Source: Segatella buccae ATCC 33574
GTDB taxonomy: Bacteria > Bacteroidota > Bacteroidia > Bacteroidales > Bacteroidaceae
Reading direction: 5' to 3'
Length of the DNA stretch: 64,000 nucleotides
Assembly: GCF_000184945.1 (NCBI RefSeq)
Contig: NZ_GL586311.1
Span: forward strand, 1,581,435-1,645,434
Of this stretch, positions 50,749 through 59,134 are shown in pieces (position 1 is the first letter of the stretch; each line of letters opens with the position of its first letter). The notes beneath the pieces were generated by a model, which saw only the letters and a list, made by a program, of their open reading frames with translations, searched no databases and was not told where the DNA came from. The position numbers were made by a program, and so were the translations under genes.

Positions 50749-51213
50749 GTGAATACACCTCCCCTAATCGCTTATTATTCATACTCCGGAATAACAAAGG
50801 CACTGGCAGAAGACATTGCCTTGATTACCGATGGAGAGCTATTGGAGCTTATTCCACAGAAGCCATATTCTTTTTCCTACAATACTGCGGTGAAAGAAAT
50901 CAGACAGGAGATAGAACGAGAATATTGCCCTCCTTTATCTAACTGTTTCGATAGCGTTGCAGTCTACGATACCATCTTCATCGGTTCACCTAACTGGCTA
51001 AAAACCTTTGCGCCGCCTATACGCTCTTTCTTGAGAAGTGTAGATCTGACCGGAAAAACAATAATCCCTTTCTGTACACATGGAGGAGGAGGATTCGGAC
51101 ATATGGTAGAAGACCTTCAACACGAGTGTAGCAACTGCCTGCTAAAAGAAGGTATTGCCCTAAAAGGCAACTATGATTTTGAAGAAGTGCAGAAATGGAT
51201 TATAAGTCTTTAA
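50749..51213 (+). CDS. Flavodoxin family protein
   Basis: 154 residues from a GTG start at 50749. The FMN-phosphate loop is YYSYSGITKALAEDI at about 10-24, then FIGSPNWLKTFAPPIRSFL at about 83-101 and PFCTHGGGGFGHMVEDL at about 109-125. These are flavodoxin_4-type motifs. Family members carry electrons or act as quinone/nitro reductases in the cytoplasm. The unusual GTG start and closeness to copy 3 (18 bp) leave room for a small N-terminal truncation. Confidence 0.85.
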   Translation: MNTPPLIAYYSYSGITKALAEDIALITDGELLELIPQKPYSFSYNTAVKEIRQEIEREYCPPLSNCFDSVAVYDTIFIGSPNWLKTFAPPIRSFLRSVDLTGKTIIPFCTHGGGGFGHMVEDLQHECSNCLLKEGIALKGNYDFEEVQKWIISL

Positions 51214-51233
51214 ACAAAACTCGGCATATGCTT

Positions 51234-51587
51234 CCTCAATTCCGCAGCATTATTCCTTGTGAGGTACTTTTATATATTGAAGTGACATTTTTGGGATTTA
51301 TCCATTGATATGGGGATTTTCTGGGGTTCTTGGTTCTTGCATAATCATGAAATCCCCCACCCAAACCAATGGGGAAGTATGAAAAGCCACAAAGAAATGA
51401 TGTAAATTCCACCGAAAGAAGTGATATTCTCGTTTTTAATTGCTACCTTTGTCATGTCAGATTTTTGCTTACTTGTTATGTTTGCAGCACCAAGATAGGT
51501 GAAATTTCTGACATATCCAAGTGTTTTGAGGACTTTGTTTCTCAGGCACTTGGAGTTCTCACAAAAATTTATGCTGCGGAATTAAGG
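51234..51587. repeat. MITE-like IS1380 derivative, copy 4
   Basis: 354 bp, left end CCTCAATTCCGCAGCAT (51234-51250), right end ATGCTGCGGAATTAAGG (51571-51587). It is nearly identical to copy 1 throughout, including the deletion point in the transposase start, so the two derive from one deleted form. It ends 9 bp before the outer-membrane protein start. Confidence 0.7.
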
Positions 51588-51596
51588 AATACCAAG

Positions 51597-52499
51597 ATGA
51601 AAAAAATATTGCTTTTAGAATTAATGATGGCTGCCTGCACGGGCTTAAATGCCCAAATCATGTTCAAAACCGAATATTTCGGAGAATCGGATTATCGAAT
51701 GACAGAAGGCGATACGGACAGGAAAGTGGGAAACAGCAAAGGTTCGGCGGTTGTTTATCAGGGCGGTGTCAATATTCCGCTGTCGATGAAACTCGATGAA
51801 AACAAACGCCCTACCATGTGGGCACTCAGTGTGGGAGGAGCATATGTAAGGCTCGATAACAAAGGTTTCACGGAGCCTTTGGTCATCGACGAGATAATGA
51901 ACCTCGGCCTGAGCCTGAATCATTTAAGGCCTTTGAATGACAGATGGTCGATGCTCGCCACCGTCGGAGGCGGCATTTATATGCCGAGCACTAAGCTTTC
52001 CAAAATCAGGTTCAAGAACGTTTTGGGCAGTGTGGGAGTGGTTTTCATCTATCATCTGAAACCGAATCTTGAATTGGGCGGGGGGATTGTTTTGAATAAC
52101 TCCTTCGGCTATCCGATGCTGTTCCCCGCCTTTTACCTGAACTGGGCGACGGCTGGAAAATATACCGTAAAAATCTCGATGATGGACGGTGTGGAAATGT
52201 CGGCGGGATATAATGCGAACAGGCATTTAAGTCTGAACATCGTGGCGGAAATGAAGGGACAAATGGCGCTGATGGTGCAGGACGGAAAAGACAAAATCTT
52301 CTCCCACCAATACATTATCGCTGGCTTCCGCCCCGAAATAAAACTCGGCAAACGCATCTCTATTCCCCTCACGGCCGGCATTCATGTCATACGCCCTGCG
52401 GAAATCACTGACAGGAGCTTAAAGAGTATGTTTCGGGACAGGTCATGCTATTTCCAAGTATCTCCTTATGCTTCTGCCGGTTTGAATATCGAATTTTAG
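51597..52499 (+). CDS. DUF6268-like outer-membrane beta-barrel protein
   Basis: 300 residues from the ATG at 51597 (MKKILLLELMMAACTGLNAQ), which gives a signal peptide; the longer frame upstream is repeat sequence. The body alternates beta strands with turns (SAVVYQGGVNIPLSMKLDEN; YKVNRHLSLN-like strands; VSPYASAGLNIEF at the end), the pattern of a transport or structural barrel of about 12 strands. DUF6268 is suggested by recall of the opening region only. It is the last gene of the repeat-bracketed cargo. Confidence 0.65.
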   Translation: MKKILLLELMMAACTGLNAQIMFKTEYFGESDYRMTEGDTDRKVGNSKGSAVVYQGGVNIPLSMKLDENKRPTMWALSVGGAYVRLDNKGFTEPLVIDEIMNLGLSLNHLRPLNDRWSMLATVGGGIYMPSTKLSKIRFKNVLGSVGVVFIYHLKPNLELGGGIVLNNSFGYPMLFPAFYLNWATAGKYTVKISMMDGVEMSAGYNANRHLSLNIVAEMKGQMALMVQDGKDKIFSHQYIIAGFRPEIKLGKRISIPLTAGIHVIRPAEITDRSLKSMFRDRSCYFQVSPYASAGLNIEF

Positions 52500-52531
52500 C
52501 CGATGATAAGAAGTTGCCTTTCTATGCAATT

Positions 52532-52603
52532 ATATCTGTGTGCTAGCGATTGAAGCGTGTCCCATCATCTTGGCGATACTCTCAATAGGAATTCCCGCAC
52601 TCA
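52532..52603 (-). pseudogene. Tyrosine recombinase fragment
   Basis: On the - strand about 24 codons read SAGIPIESIAKMMGHASIAS then TQI, then a stop. This matches LSAGIPIESIAKMMGHASIS of the intact integrase at 53704-55011 almost completely. It is a scrap of a second, related integrase gene, joined at about 52600 to the truncated gene on the + strand. Confidence 0.85.
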
Positions 52604-53093
52604 CGCCGCTTTCTATGTAGGCTGGCCTAAGGCATGGGCGGTGTTCAACATGGCCAAGGAGGTGTGGACTTCAGACATACAGACCAAAGAAGAATTTCAG
52701 GCAAGCACACCCTATCCCATTGGCGAGCCTAACACGGGCTATGCCAAATACTTCATAGGGCTGAGTTATCTCGCTCCGATGGAGGCTGACAAGGGGGGCG
52801 TGGTAAATGTAACGTTTGAACCCCGTTGCCGCAACAACTGGCACATTCATCACAAAGCCGTTCAGGTGCTCATCTGCGTTGCCGGCCGTGGCTGGTACCA
52901 AGAGTGGGGCAAGACACCTGTAGAGCTTTGCCCCGGTGTTGTCATTGCCATCCCTGCCGAAACCAAACACTGGCACGGAGCCGCCAGAGACAGTTGGATG
53001 CAGCACCTGACTTACAATACTCACGTTGAGGATAGCTCATCGAACGAATGGTTGGAACCTGTCACTGATGACATCTACGACAAACTCAAATAA
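52602..53093 (+). pseudogene. 5'-truncated carboxymuconolactone decarboxylase-cupin gene
   Basis: Begins with HAAFYVGWPKAWAVFNMAKE, the end of a carboxymuconolactone decarboxylase domain, and continues with a complete cupin: NVTFEPRCRNNWHIHHKAVQ, WYQEWGKTPVELCPGVVIAI, ETKHWHGAARDSWMQHL. The conserved His and Glu ligands are present (HIHH, E, H). The front of the decarboxylase domain is missing, cut at the integrase scrap. A GTG at 52557 would start inside the scrap; an ATG at 52650 would give a 147-residue cupin alone, which could still be functional. Confidence 0.8.
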
Positions 53094-53302
53094 GGCATTG
53101 CTTTCCCTATAGAAAGTTCATTTCGCGAGTTATTAGCCTACAATCATGCATTTTGAACTGACTAATGTAGAATGTCGTCAAGAAGTAGTGATTTCTATCC
53201 GCCGCCTCTGACTACATCCTAATCCTTTCTCTTTCACCGTATTACCCCTTATTGTAGTAATGTAGTAGGATAATATCGGTGAAAGAAAAAGATAGGAATA
53301 AA

Positions 53303-53707
53303 TCAATGGTGTGTACCTCCAGACAGGAATATCGGTGTTATGGAAGTTGCGGGTTGCTGTACCTTATGGCAGACATACTTTCTGAACAAATGAGCTTCCA
53401 TGCTGTCCAGCAGAAAGGCGAGGGCGATGATTGCCGGGAGCGGATAAAGCGGTGCATAACCTGTCAATTCATTATCTCTGACCATTGCCTTCTCACCTGC
53501 ACACATTTCATCAAGGTGCAGGTTGGAAGATTTCTGTATCACTTGTAGCTTGCCGTTAAGTTTCTTCCATGTCACACCGAAAAACCTCGCAAGTTCTCCC
53601 TCCGTCATGGCTATCTCGCTGCCTCCCTTGCGGATTACCTGCATATTGCCGCTCCAATCAAGGCGACTACGCTCCATGCCAGTCTTTGGTCTGTTTGTTG
53701 TATTCAT
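53303..53707 (-). CDS. Hypothetical protein next to the integrases
   Basis: 134 residues. A polar N-terminus, then ELARFFGVTWKKLNGKLQVI (HTH-like) and a hydrophobic stretch (LPAIIALAFLLDS) near the end. It overlaps the integrase stop by four bases. Such small genes often follow integrases in Bacteroidota elements and may help excision; no family is recognised. Confidence 0.55.
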   Translation of the reverse strand: MNTTNRPKTGMERSRLDWSGNMQVIRKGGSEIAMTEGELARFFGVTWKKLNGKLQVIQKSSNLHLDEMCAGEKAMVRDNELTGYAPLYPLPAIIALAFLLDSMEAHLFRKYVCHKVQQPATSITPIFLSGGTHH

Positions 53708-55011
53708 GCCGTTTCCTCCTTCTTATATGCTAATATGTTCAAGGGTTCATTTCCCACCAGCTCTTTGTTTTTCTTTTCCTTTGAGGAAAGTTTGGCGATG
53801 AGCCTGTCCATGTCTTCCGAAATCTTGCAGTCCGTCACCTGTGCATAAATCTGCGTGCTTGATATGGAAGCATGCCCCATCATCTTGGCTATGCTTTCGA
53901 TGGGTATTCCTGCACTAAGGCTCATCGTGCCGAAAGTGTGTCGTGCCATGTGGAAGGAAAGCCTTTGGCTGATACCGCAAGCCTTGCCCACAATGCATAG
54001 TTTGGCACTCATCACACTACGGGTGCAGTCAGGGTGAAAGACAAAGTCCCCGTCTTTTTCTTTCATCGTCTGCTCGTCCTGTCCTGTTGTTAAGTCGTTG
54101 TGATTTGCTTTCCTGCAATGGCTGATGATAGTTTCCGCTATTGGGTGCAGCGGTACGACAAACTCCACCTTGGTCTTCTGTCGCTCCTTGCGGATATACT
54201 TCTGTCCGTCCGCTGCGGTTTGGATATGCTTGTATTGCAGGGTTTCCATATCCGCAATAGCCAGTCCCGTGAAACAGGAGAAAATGAACATCAGCCTTGC
54301 CTGTTCCGCCTCGCTGTCATTCATCCTCATAGCCATGAGCCTTGCCACGTCGTATTTTTGTAAGTATCGTATATTCTTATCCTCTTTCTCATACTTGGCA
54401 TTCTCAAAGGGATTACAGCGTATGATGTTCTGACTGACCGCACGGTACATCAGCCGACTCAGCCAGCAGAGATAGTTGTTGATGGTCGTTCCTTTCAGTC
54501 CACGCTTTTTGAGGTAGAAACGGTATTCCTCAAACAAGTCCTCCGTGATTGCCCCAATAAGGATGTCCTGCACTCCTTTGTCTTTGACAAACTCATGGAG
54601 ATTCCTGTCTGCATGAGATAGGTTCAGGTACGTTCCCTCTGTCCTTGACCTGCCTACGCTCTCCCTGACCATTTGCAGTTCCGCCCTGCTCATGGCAAGG
54701 AGGGTTGTCGGATGGGTGGCTATGTCCTGCAAGCGGTTCTTGATGAGTTCCACGCTTACCACTCCGTCCCTTACGAGAATATCCCGATAGGTCTTTTCCA
54801 CAAGTTCCCTGAACTCATGGAGCCTTTGGTTGGTCTTTCTATCGGTTGTCAAGCCCTGCCTGGCATTCCACTCGGAGGGATTGCATTCCTCGCCTGTGGT
54901 AATGGCGGTACTCTTCCCGTCTATGGTGATACGGCAGAGGATGACTGTCCGTCCGTCTGCCTTTGTCTTCTGTCTGTTGATATAGAACAGTATCTTGAAT
55001 GTACTTCTCAT
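53704..55011 (-). CDS. Tyrosine recombinase/integrase 1
   Basis: 435 residues from the ATG at 55011 (MRSTFKILFYINRQKTKADG); the longer frame upstream is AT-rich and unlike the family. N-terminal SAM-like arm-binding and core-binding parts, then the catalytic domain: FTGLAIADMETL (Ala in the place of the first Arg, as in IntDOT-like enzymes), SFHMARHTFGTMSLSAGIPI (H-x-x-R), MMGHASISSTQIYAQVTD (His/Trp site and Tyr nucleophile). Such enzymes integrate and excise Bacteroidota elements. Adjacent to a second integrase. Confidence 0.9.
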   Translation of the reverse strand: MRSTFKILFYINRQKTKADGRTVILCRITIDGKSTAITTGEECNPSEWNARQGLTTDRKTNQRLHEFRELVEKTYRDILVRDGVVSVELIKNRLQDIATHPTTLLAMSRAELQMVRESVGRSRTEGTYLNLSHADRNLHEFVKDKGVQDILIGAITEDLFEEYRFYLKKRGLKGTTINNYLCWLSRLMYRAVSQNIIRCNPFENAKYEKEDKNIRYLQKYDVARLMAMRMNDSEAEQARLMFIFSCFTGLAIADMETLQYKHIQTAADGQKYIRKERQKTKVEFVVPLHPIAETIISHCRKANHNDLTTGQDEQTMKEKDGDFVFHPDCTRSVMSAKLCIVGKACGISQRLSFHMARHTFGTMSLSAGIPIESIAKMMGHASISSTQIYAQVTDCKISEDMDRLIAKLSSKEKKNKELVGNEPLNILAYKKEETA

Positions 55012-55063
55012 TGTCTTGATGTTTTGAAAGAAAGGATAATAAATAAAATAATTGTGATAAGGA

Positions 55064-56293
55064 TTAGATAGCCAGCTGCATGTCTTCGGTGAAAGAAAGG
55101 AAACGTTCAAATTCCTCAAAGAGTTTCTGGGGTGTTACCTTTGCGTAGCGTTCCGTCATGCTTATGTTGGAATGTCCCAGCATCTTGCTCACCGTCTCTA
55201 TGGGTACTCCCTGTTCAAGCGTGATGAGCGTGGCAAAGGTGTGTCTTGCGGTATGCGTGGTAAAGGGAAAGGATATGCCTGCACGCAGCCTAAGGGCTTT
55301 CAGGCAACTCTGATAGTTCTTGTACTTGATGAAAGGAAGCAGCGTTTCCCTTTCATCGCTGTGAAACCTCTCTATCAGCCGTATGGCTTCGGGCAGTAGC
55401 TTGACGCGACAGAGAACTCCTGTCTTCTGACGGTTGAACTTCAGCCAGAGGCTGCCCTCGTCATCACGGACAAGATGGGACTTGCTCAGTTCCATCAGGT
55501 CGCAATAGGCTGCACCGACATAACAGGCAAAAAGGAAAATGTCCCTTGCCGTTTCCATTTCCTCCTCCAAGTCCTCGAAGCGGAGGACCTTCAACTTGTC
55601 CAAAGCTTCCCTGTCAAGAGCTTTTGGCAGTTTGTTGTCTCCCTTTGATATTTTCGCCTTGTCAAAAAGGAGCGTGTCTGCCAACCCCTCACGGTATGCC
55701 AGCCTGCATACCGTTTTCAAGAAGGTGGCGGCATTATAGAACGTACATTCCTGAAAGCCACACTCACCCACAAAGTACTGTCTGAAATCGTAGATAAACT
55801 GCTCCGTGAGTTGTGAGAAAGCCAAGTCCGATACCTTGTACTTCCTTTGTATAAATCTCTGCAAATGGATTCGGGTGGAATGGTAGCCGTGTATGGCTCC
55901 TTCCTTGATGTCTATGCCAACATGACTTTTCTTCTCCTTGATGAGCATGTCCAGCCTTTCAGTGAGCATGCAGCGTGCCTGTACGCTGCCTTGAAACAGC
56001 CCCTTCACATCGGTTGCGTCAAATGGGCAACCTTTGGATAGCAGAGACTGATAGGCAACCTGAATGGAAACAAGCAAGTTCTCCAGCCTGCCGTTCACCT
56101 CCACCGCCTCATGGCTCTTGCCGTCCATTCTACTTTCACGGGGATTCCACAAATCGGGGTTACAGGACAGCTTGCAGCTGAACTGCGCAATGGAACGACC
56201 GATAGTAATGCGCCCCATAATCGGAGCCTTACCCGACTTGTCCAGACCGCTCTTTTTGAGGTAGAGCAGCACCTTCATTTTCTCTGTTTTCAT
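55064..56293 (-). CDS. Tyrosine recombinase/integrase 2
   Basis: 409 residues. Catalytic motifs: FACYVGAAYCDLMELSKSHL (again no Arg at the first position), TTHTARHTFATLITLEQGVP (H-x-x-R) and MLGHSNISMTERYAKVTPQK (Tyr nucleophile). About 30 percent like integrase 1 by eye. Pairs of tyrosine recombinases with separate arm-binding domains are known from some Bacteroidota mobilizable elements. It is the last gene before the right end at about 56,300-56,480. Confidence 0.9.
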   Translation of the reverse strand: MKTEKMKVLLYLKKSGLDKSGKAPIMGRITIGRSIAQFSCKLSCNPDLWNPRESRMDGKSHEAVEVNGRLENLLVSIQVAYQSLLSKGCPFDATDVKGLFQGSVQARCMLTERLDMLIKEKKSHVGIDIKEGAIHGYHSTRIHLQRFIQRKYKVSDLAFSQLTEQFIYDFRQYFVGECGFQECTFYNAATFLKTVCRLAYREGLADTLLFDKAKISKGDNKLPKALDREALDKLKVLRFEDLEEEMETARDIFLFACYVGAAYCDLMELSKSHLVRDDEGSLWLKFNRQKTGVLCRVKLLPEAIRLIERFHSDERETLLPFIKYKNYQSCLKALRLRAGISFPFTTHTARHTFATLITLEQGVPIETVSKMLGHSNISMTERYAKVTPQKLFEEFERFLSFTEDMQLAI

Positions 56294-56855
56294 ACGCCTT
56301 AATTTTTATGGGCAAAGTTACCCGAATTAAAGCGTTCTTCACTTATGCAGAAAACTGCCGACCGAAGCAACAGCCACACGGGGCGAAAATAATTCAGTTA
56401 CCTGACATTGTCCCGTCGTTACCTATGGCAAAATAGGGTAACGGTTTAGTAACTGAACTTTTGCCTGAATCTGCATATTGCTGCCCTTTGCGAACAGGGC
56501 AATTTTATGCAAATCGTTCCGTTTCGTGCTCATTGTCAGTCAGTTTGCACCAACTTCGATTTTTCTTCATTTTCAAGGATTAGTTGCAGCGCAACTGTGG
56601 CCCTTTTGCAAGCCCGTTTGGCCCATTTTCGGCCCATATTTGGGCCTCAAGAGGTGTTGATAAAATTCAAATGCCTGATTTCCAGTGATTTAGAAACTTC
56701 GTCAAAACTCGCGTATTTGCCCCCGACCGATCGCTCCACGAAAATATCGCAAGCAGGGAGGCCGAAAATCAGTAATTGGTTTGACAAAACGATAGAGCCC
56801 GGACAGCCAGGCAAGGATATGGAATGCCCCCGTCGCGCTTGTCAGCTTCAATGTC

Positions 56856-56882
56856 GTCAGCCATCCGCAGCGGATGGCTGAC
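56856..56882. terminator. Hairpin downstream of nadB
   Basis: GTCAGCCATCCG (56856-56867), loop CAG, CGGATGGCTGAC (56871-56882): a perfect 12-bp stem starting two bases after the nadB stop on the - strand. There is no T-run after it, so it may be rho-dependent or only protect the message end. Confidence 0.6.
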
Positions 56883-56884
56883 AC

Positions 56885-58471
56885 TCACTGCCCATAGGCG
56901 TGTACGGGATAGTCGGTCGTGAAATGCAGGCCGCGGCACTCCTTGCGCTCGATGGCCCAACGGGTGATGAGGTAGCCCACGTTGATCATGTTGCGCAGTT
57001 CGCAGATGTCCCGGCTGGCCTTCACGTGCTTGAACAGAGCCTCCGTCTCCTCGTAGAGCAGGTCGAGGCGCGTCCACGCCCGTTTCAGCCGCAAGTCAGA
57101 ACGCACGATGCCCACATAGTTGGACATGATTTCGCCCACCTCCTTCACGCTCTGCGTGATGAGTATTTTCTCCTCGTTGGTGAGTGTGCCCTCGTCGTTC
57201 CATTCGGGCACATTGGTGTTGAACGCATAGTCGTCCACATGAGCCAGACTGTGTTTGGCAGCCGTGTCGGCATAGACCACCGCCTCGATGAGCGAGTTGC
57301 TGGCCAGTCGGTTGCCGCCGTGCAGGCCCGTGCAGGCACATTCACCGATGGCATAGAGGCGGTTGATGCTCGACCGCCCGTCGAGATCCACCTTGATTCC
57401 GCCGCACATATAGTGGGCCGCCGGGCGCACGGGGATATATTCCTTGGTGATGTCGATGCCGATGCTGAGGCACTTGTGATAGATGTTGGGAAAGTGTCGC
57501 TTGGTCTCTTCCGCGTCTTTGTGGGTCACGTCGAGGCACACATGGTCGATTCCGTGCATCTTCATCTCCTTGTCGATGGCCCGTGCCACGATGTCGCGCG
57601 GGGCCAGCGAGAGCCGCTTGTCATATTTCTCCATGAACGACTCGCCCGTGGGCAGTCGCAAAATGCCGCCATAGCCACGCATGGCTTCGGTGATGAGGAA
57701 GGCCGGATGGGTTTCGCCCTGATGGAAGAGAGCCGTGGGGTGGAACTGCACAAACTCCATGTCGGCCACGGTGCCCTTGGCCCGGTAGACCATCGCCTCG
57801 CCGTCGCCTGTGGCCACGACAGGATTGGTGGTGGTCTGGTAGACGGCACCGCATCCGCCCGTACACATCACCGTCACCTTGCTCAGATACGTGTCCACCT
57901 TCTGCGTGTCGGGATTGAGCACATAGGCCCCGTAGCACTCGATGTTACGGGTGCGGCGGGTCACTTCCTGCCCCAAGTGGTGCTGCGTGATGATTTCCAC
58001 GGCGAAGTGGTTTTCCTTGATGTCTATATCGGGATTGGCGCGCACGGCAGCCATCAGTCCGCGCTGGATTTCGGCCCCGGTGTCGTCGGCATGGTGCAGA
58101 ATGCGGAACTCGGAATGTCCGCCCTCGCGGTGAAGGTCGAACCGTCCGTCTTGCTTCTTGTCGAAGTTCACCCCCCACTGCACGAGTTCTTTGATCTGTT
58201 CCGGTGCTTTCCTCACCACCTGCTCCACGGCCTTCCGGTCGCTCACGAAGTCGCCGGCAATCATGGTGTCCTCGATGTGCTTGTCGAAGTCGTCCACTTC
58301 CATGTCTGTCACCGATGCTATGCCACCTTGGGCAAACGCCGTGTTGGCCTCTTCAAGCCCCGTTTTGCAGATCATGCAGATTCTTCCCTTGTGCGCTCTG
58401 GCTATTTTCAGGGCGTAGCTCATGCCGGCCACTCCCGAGCCGATAATCAAAAAGTCGTATTTGTAAACCAT
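56885..58471 (-). CDS. nadB: L-aspartate oxidase NadB
   Basis: 528 residues from the ATG at 58471 (MVYKYDFLIIGSGVAGMSYA); a start 23 codons upstream is unlikely. FAD-binding dinucleotide motif IIGSGVAGMS, then NTAFAQGGIASV (about 43-54), HREGGHSEFRILHHADDTG (about 115-133), and the catalytic region PVRPAAHYMCGGIKVDLDG then GECACTGLHGGNRLASNSLI. Converts aspartate to iminoaspartate, the first step of NAD synthesis, with NadA and NadC elsewhere. First chromosomal gene after the mobilizable element. Confidence 0.95.
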   Translation of the reverse strand: MVYKYDFLIIGSGVAGMSYALKIARAHKGRICMICKTGLEEANTAFAQGGIASVTDMEVDDFDKHIEDTMIAGDFVSDRKAVEQVVRKAPEQIKELVQWGVNFDKKQDGRFDLHREGGHSEFRILHHADDTGAEIQRGLMAAVRANPDIDIKENHFAVEIITQHHLGQEVTRRTRNIECYGAYVLNPDTQKVDTYLSKVTVMCTGGCGAVYQTTTNPVVATGDGEAMVYRAKGTVADMEFVQFHPTALFHQGETHPAFLITEAMRGYGGILRLPTGESFMEKYDKRLSLAPRDIVARAIDKEMKMHGIDHVCLDVTHKDAEETKRHFPNIYHKCLSIGIDITKEYIPVRPAAHYMCGGIKVDLDGRSSINRLYAIGECACTGLHGGNRLASNSLIEAVVYADTAAKHSLAHVDDYAFNTNVPEWNDEGTLTNEEKILITQSVKEVGEIMSNYVGIVRSDLRLKRAWTRLDLLYEETEALFKHVKASRDICELRNMINVGYLITRWAIERKECRGLHFTTDYPVHAYGQ

Positions 58472-58587
58472 AATTTTTAGTGCGTTGAGCGGTGGCGTTG
58501 AGCGGGATGGGCCGGCGCTATCGCTTGCTTTTGGTTGCAAAAGTACGAAAAAGAAAACATAAATACATCGGATGCGTATTTTTTTTG

Positions 58588-58595
58588 TAATTTTG
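58588..58595 (+). promoter_or_regulatory. -7 box for the membrane protein gene
   Basis: TAATTTTG on the + strand, 92 bp before 58688. The -33 element is not clear. The divergent nadB probably starts from TACTTTTG on the - strand nearby. Confidence 0.4.
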
Positions 58596-58687
58596 CAGTC
58601 GATTGTTGATAAAATGATTGTTTGCCGGCTTCTCCAATTTTCTTCATCCCCTTGGAGCAGGGCCTGCGAAACTTAGAATGACAACGT

Positions 58688-59134
58688 ATGGACAGGACTT
58701 TTCACCGGAGGTTTACGGTAGGCGCAAAAAGCGGCATAGCCCTCTTTTCTCTTTTGGCCCTCTACTTTTTTTGGACGAAGACCGCCGTCATCGGCCTGCT
58801 CTTGCTGATTGTGGTTGTGGGCATGATAGAGCGTGTGATACACACTACCTACACCTTTCGGCGTGTCAAACCCATTGACAGAGACGAGGAGCACGAGTTT
58901 CTGGTTATCGACAAAGGGCGGCTTTCGACCAATGTCAACATTCCCGTGAATGAAATTGTGAAGGTCTCGACCATTCGCACCGCCCTCGGTCTGGGGCATT
59001 ATCTGCTTCTGGAGTATGGAGCGGGCAACATGACCGGTGTGGAGCCTGAAAACGAAGAGGCCTTTCTGAACGAATTGAAAAAGAGACAGGCCATCGGCGA
59101 TATGGCTGTGAAAAAAGAAGATGATGAAACGTAA
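58688..59134 (+). CDS. Small membrane protein with PH-like domain
   Basis: 148 residues. Two membrane helices (about 15-28 and 32-48, KTAVIGLLLLIVVVGMIERV), then a beta domain (YTFRRVKPIDRDEEHEFLVI; KVSTIRTALGLGHYLLLEY) that resembles the bacterial PH fold of YcxB or YdbT type. A cytoplasmic lipid- or protein-binding role is possible. Its end overlaps the start of the carboxypeptidase gene by 14 bp, so the two are translationally coupled. Confidence 0.65.
   Translation: MDRTFHRRFTVGAKSGIALFSLLALYFFWTKTAVIGLLLLIVVVGMIERVIHTTYTFRRVKPIDRDEEHEFLVIDKGRLSTNVNIPVNEIVKVSTIRTALGLGHYLLLEYGAGNMTGVEPENEEAFLNELKKRQAIGDMAVKKEDDET

Larger units (their letters stand above)
42594..56476. mobile_element. Mobilizable element with MobA relaxase and two tyrosine recombinases
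   Basis: Between a chromosomal lipoprotein gene and nadB lies a block with lower GC, carrying mobA, mobC-like, oriT candidate, DUF3408, primase, VapE-like ATPase, HTH genes, a MITE-separated cargo and two integrases. It has no transfer channel, so it needs a helper such as the conjugative element at the left of the window. The boundaries are uncertain: ATCTGCAT occurs at 42594-42601 and 56469-56476 and could be att, but eight bases may match by chance. Confidence 0.75.

Noticed and set aside
48472-51587. Recombinase-associated interbacterial defence (rAID) cluster or integron attC array
   Set aside because: The alternation of genes and repeats and the immunity-like gene recall such clusters, but the repeats have 17-bp terminal inverted repeats and a transposase start, so an IS1380 derivative explains them better. 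No integron integrase is present.
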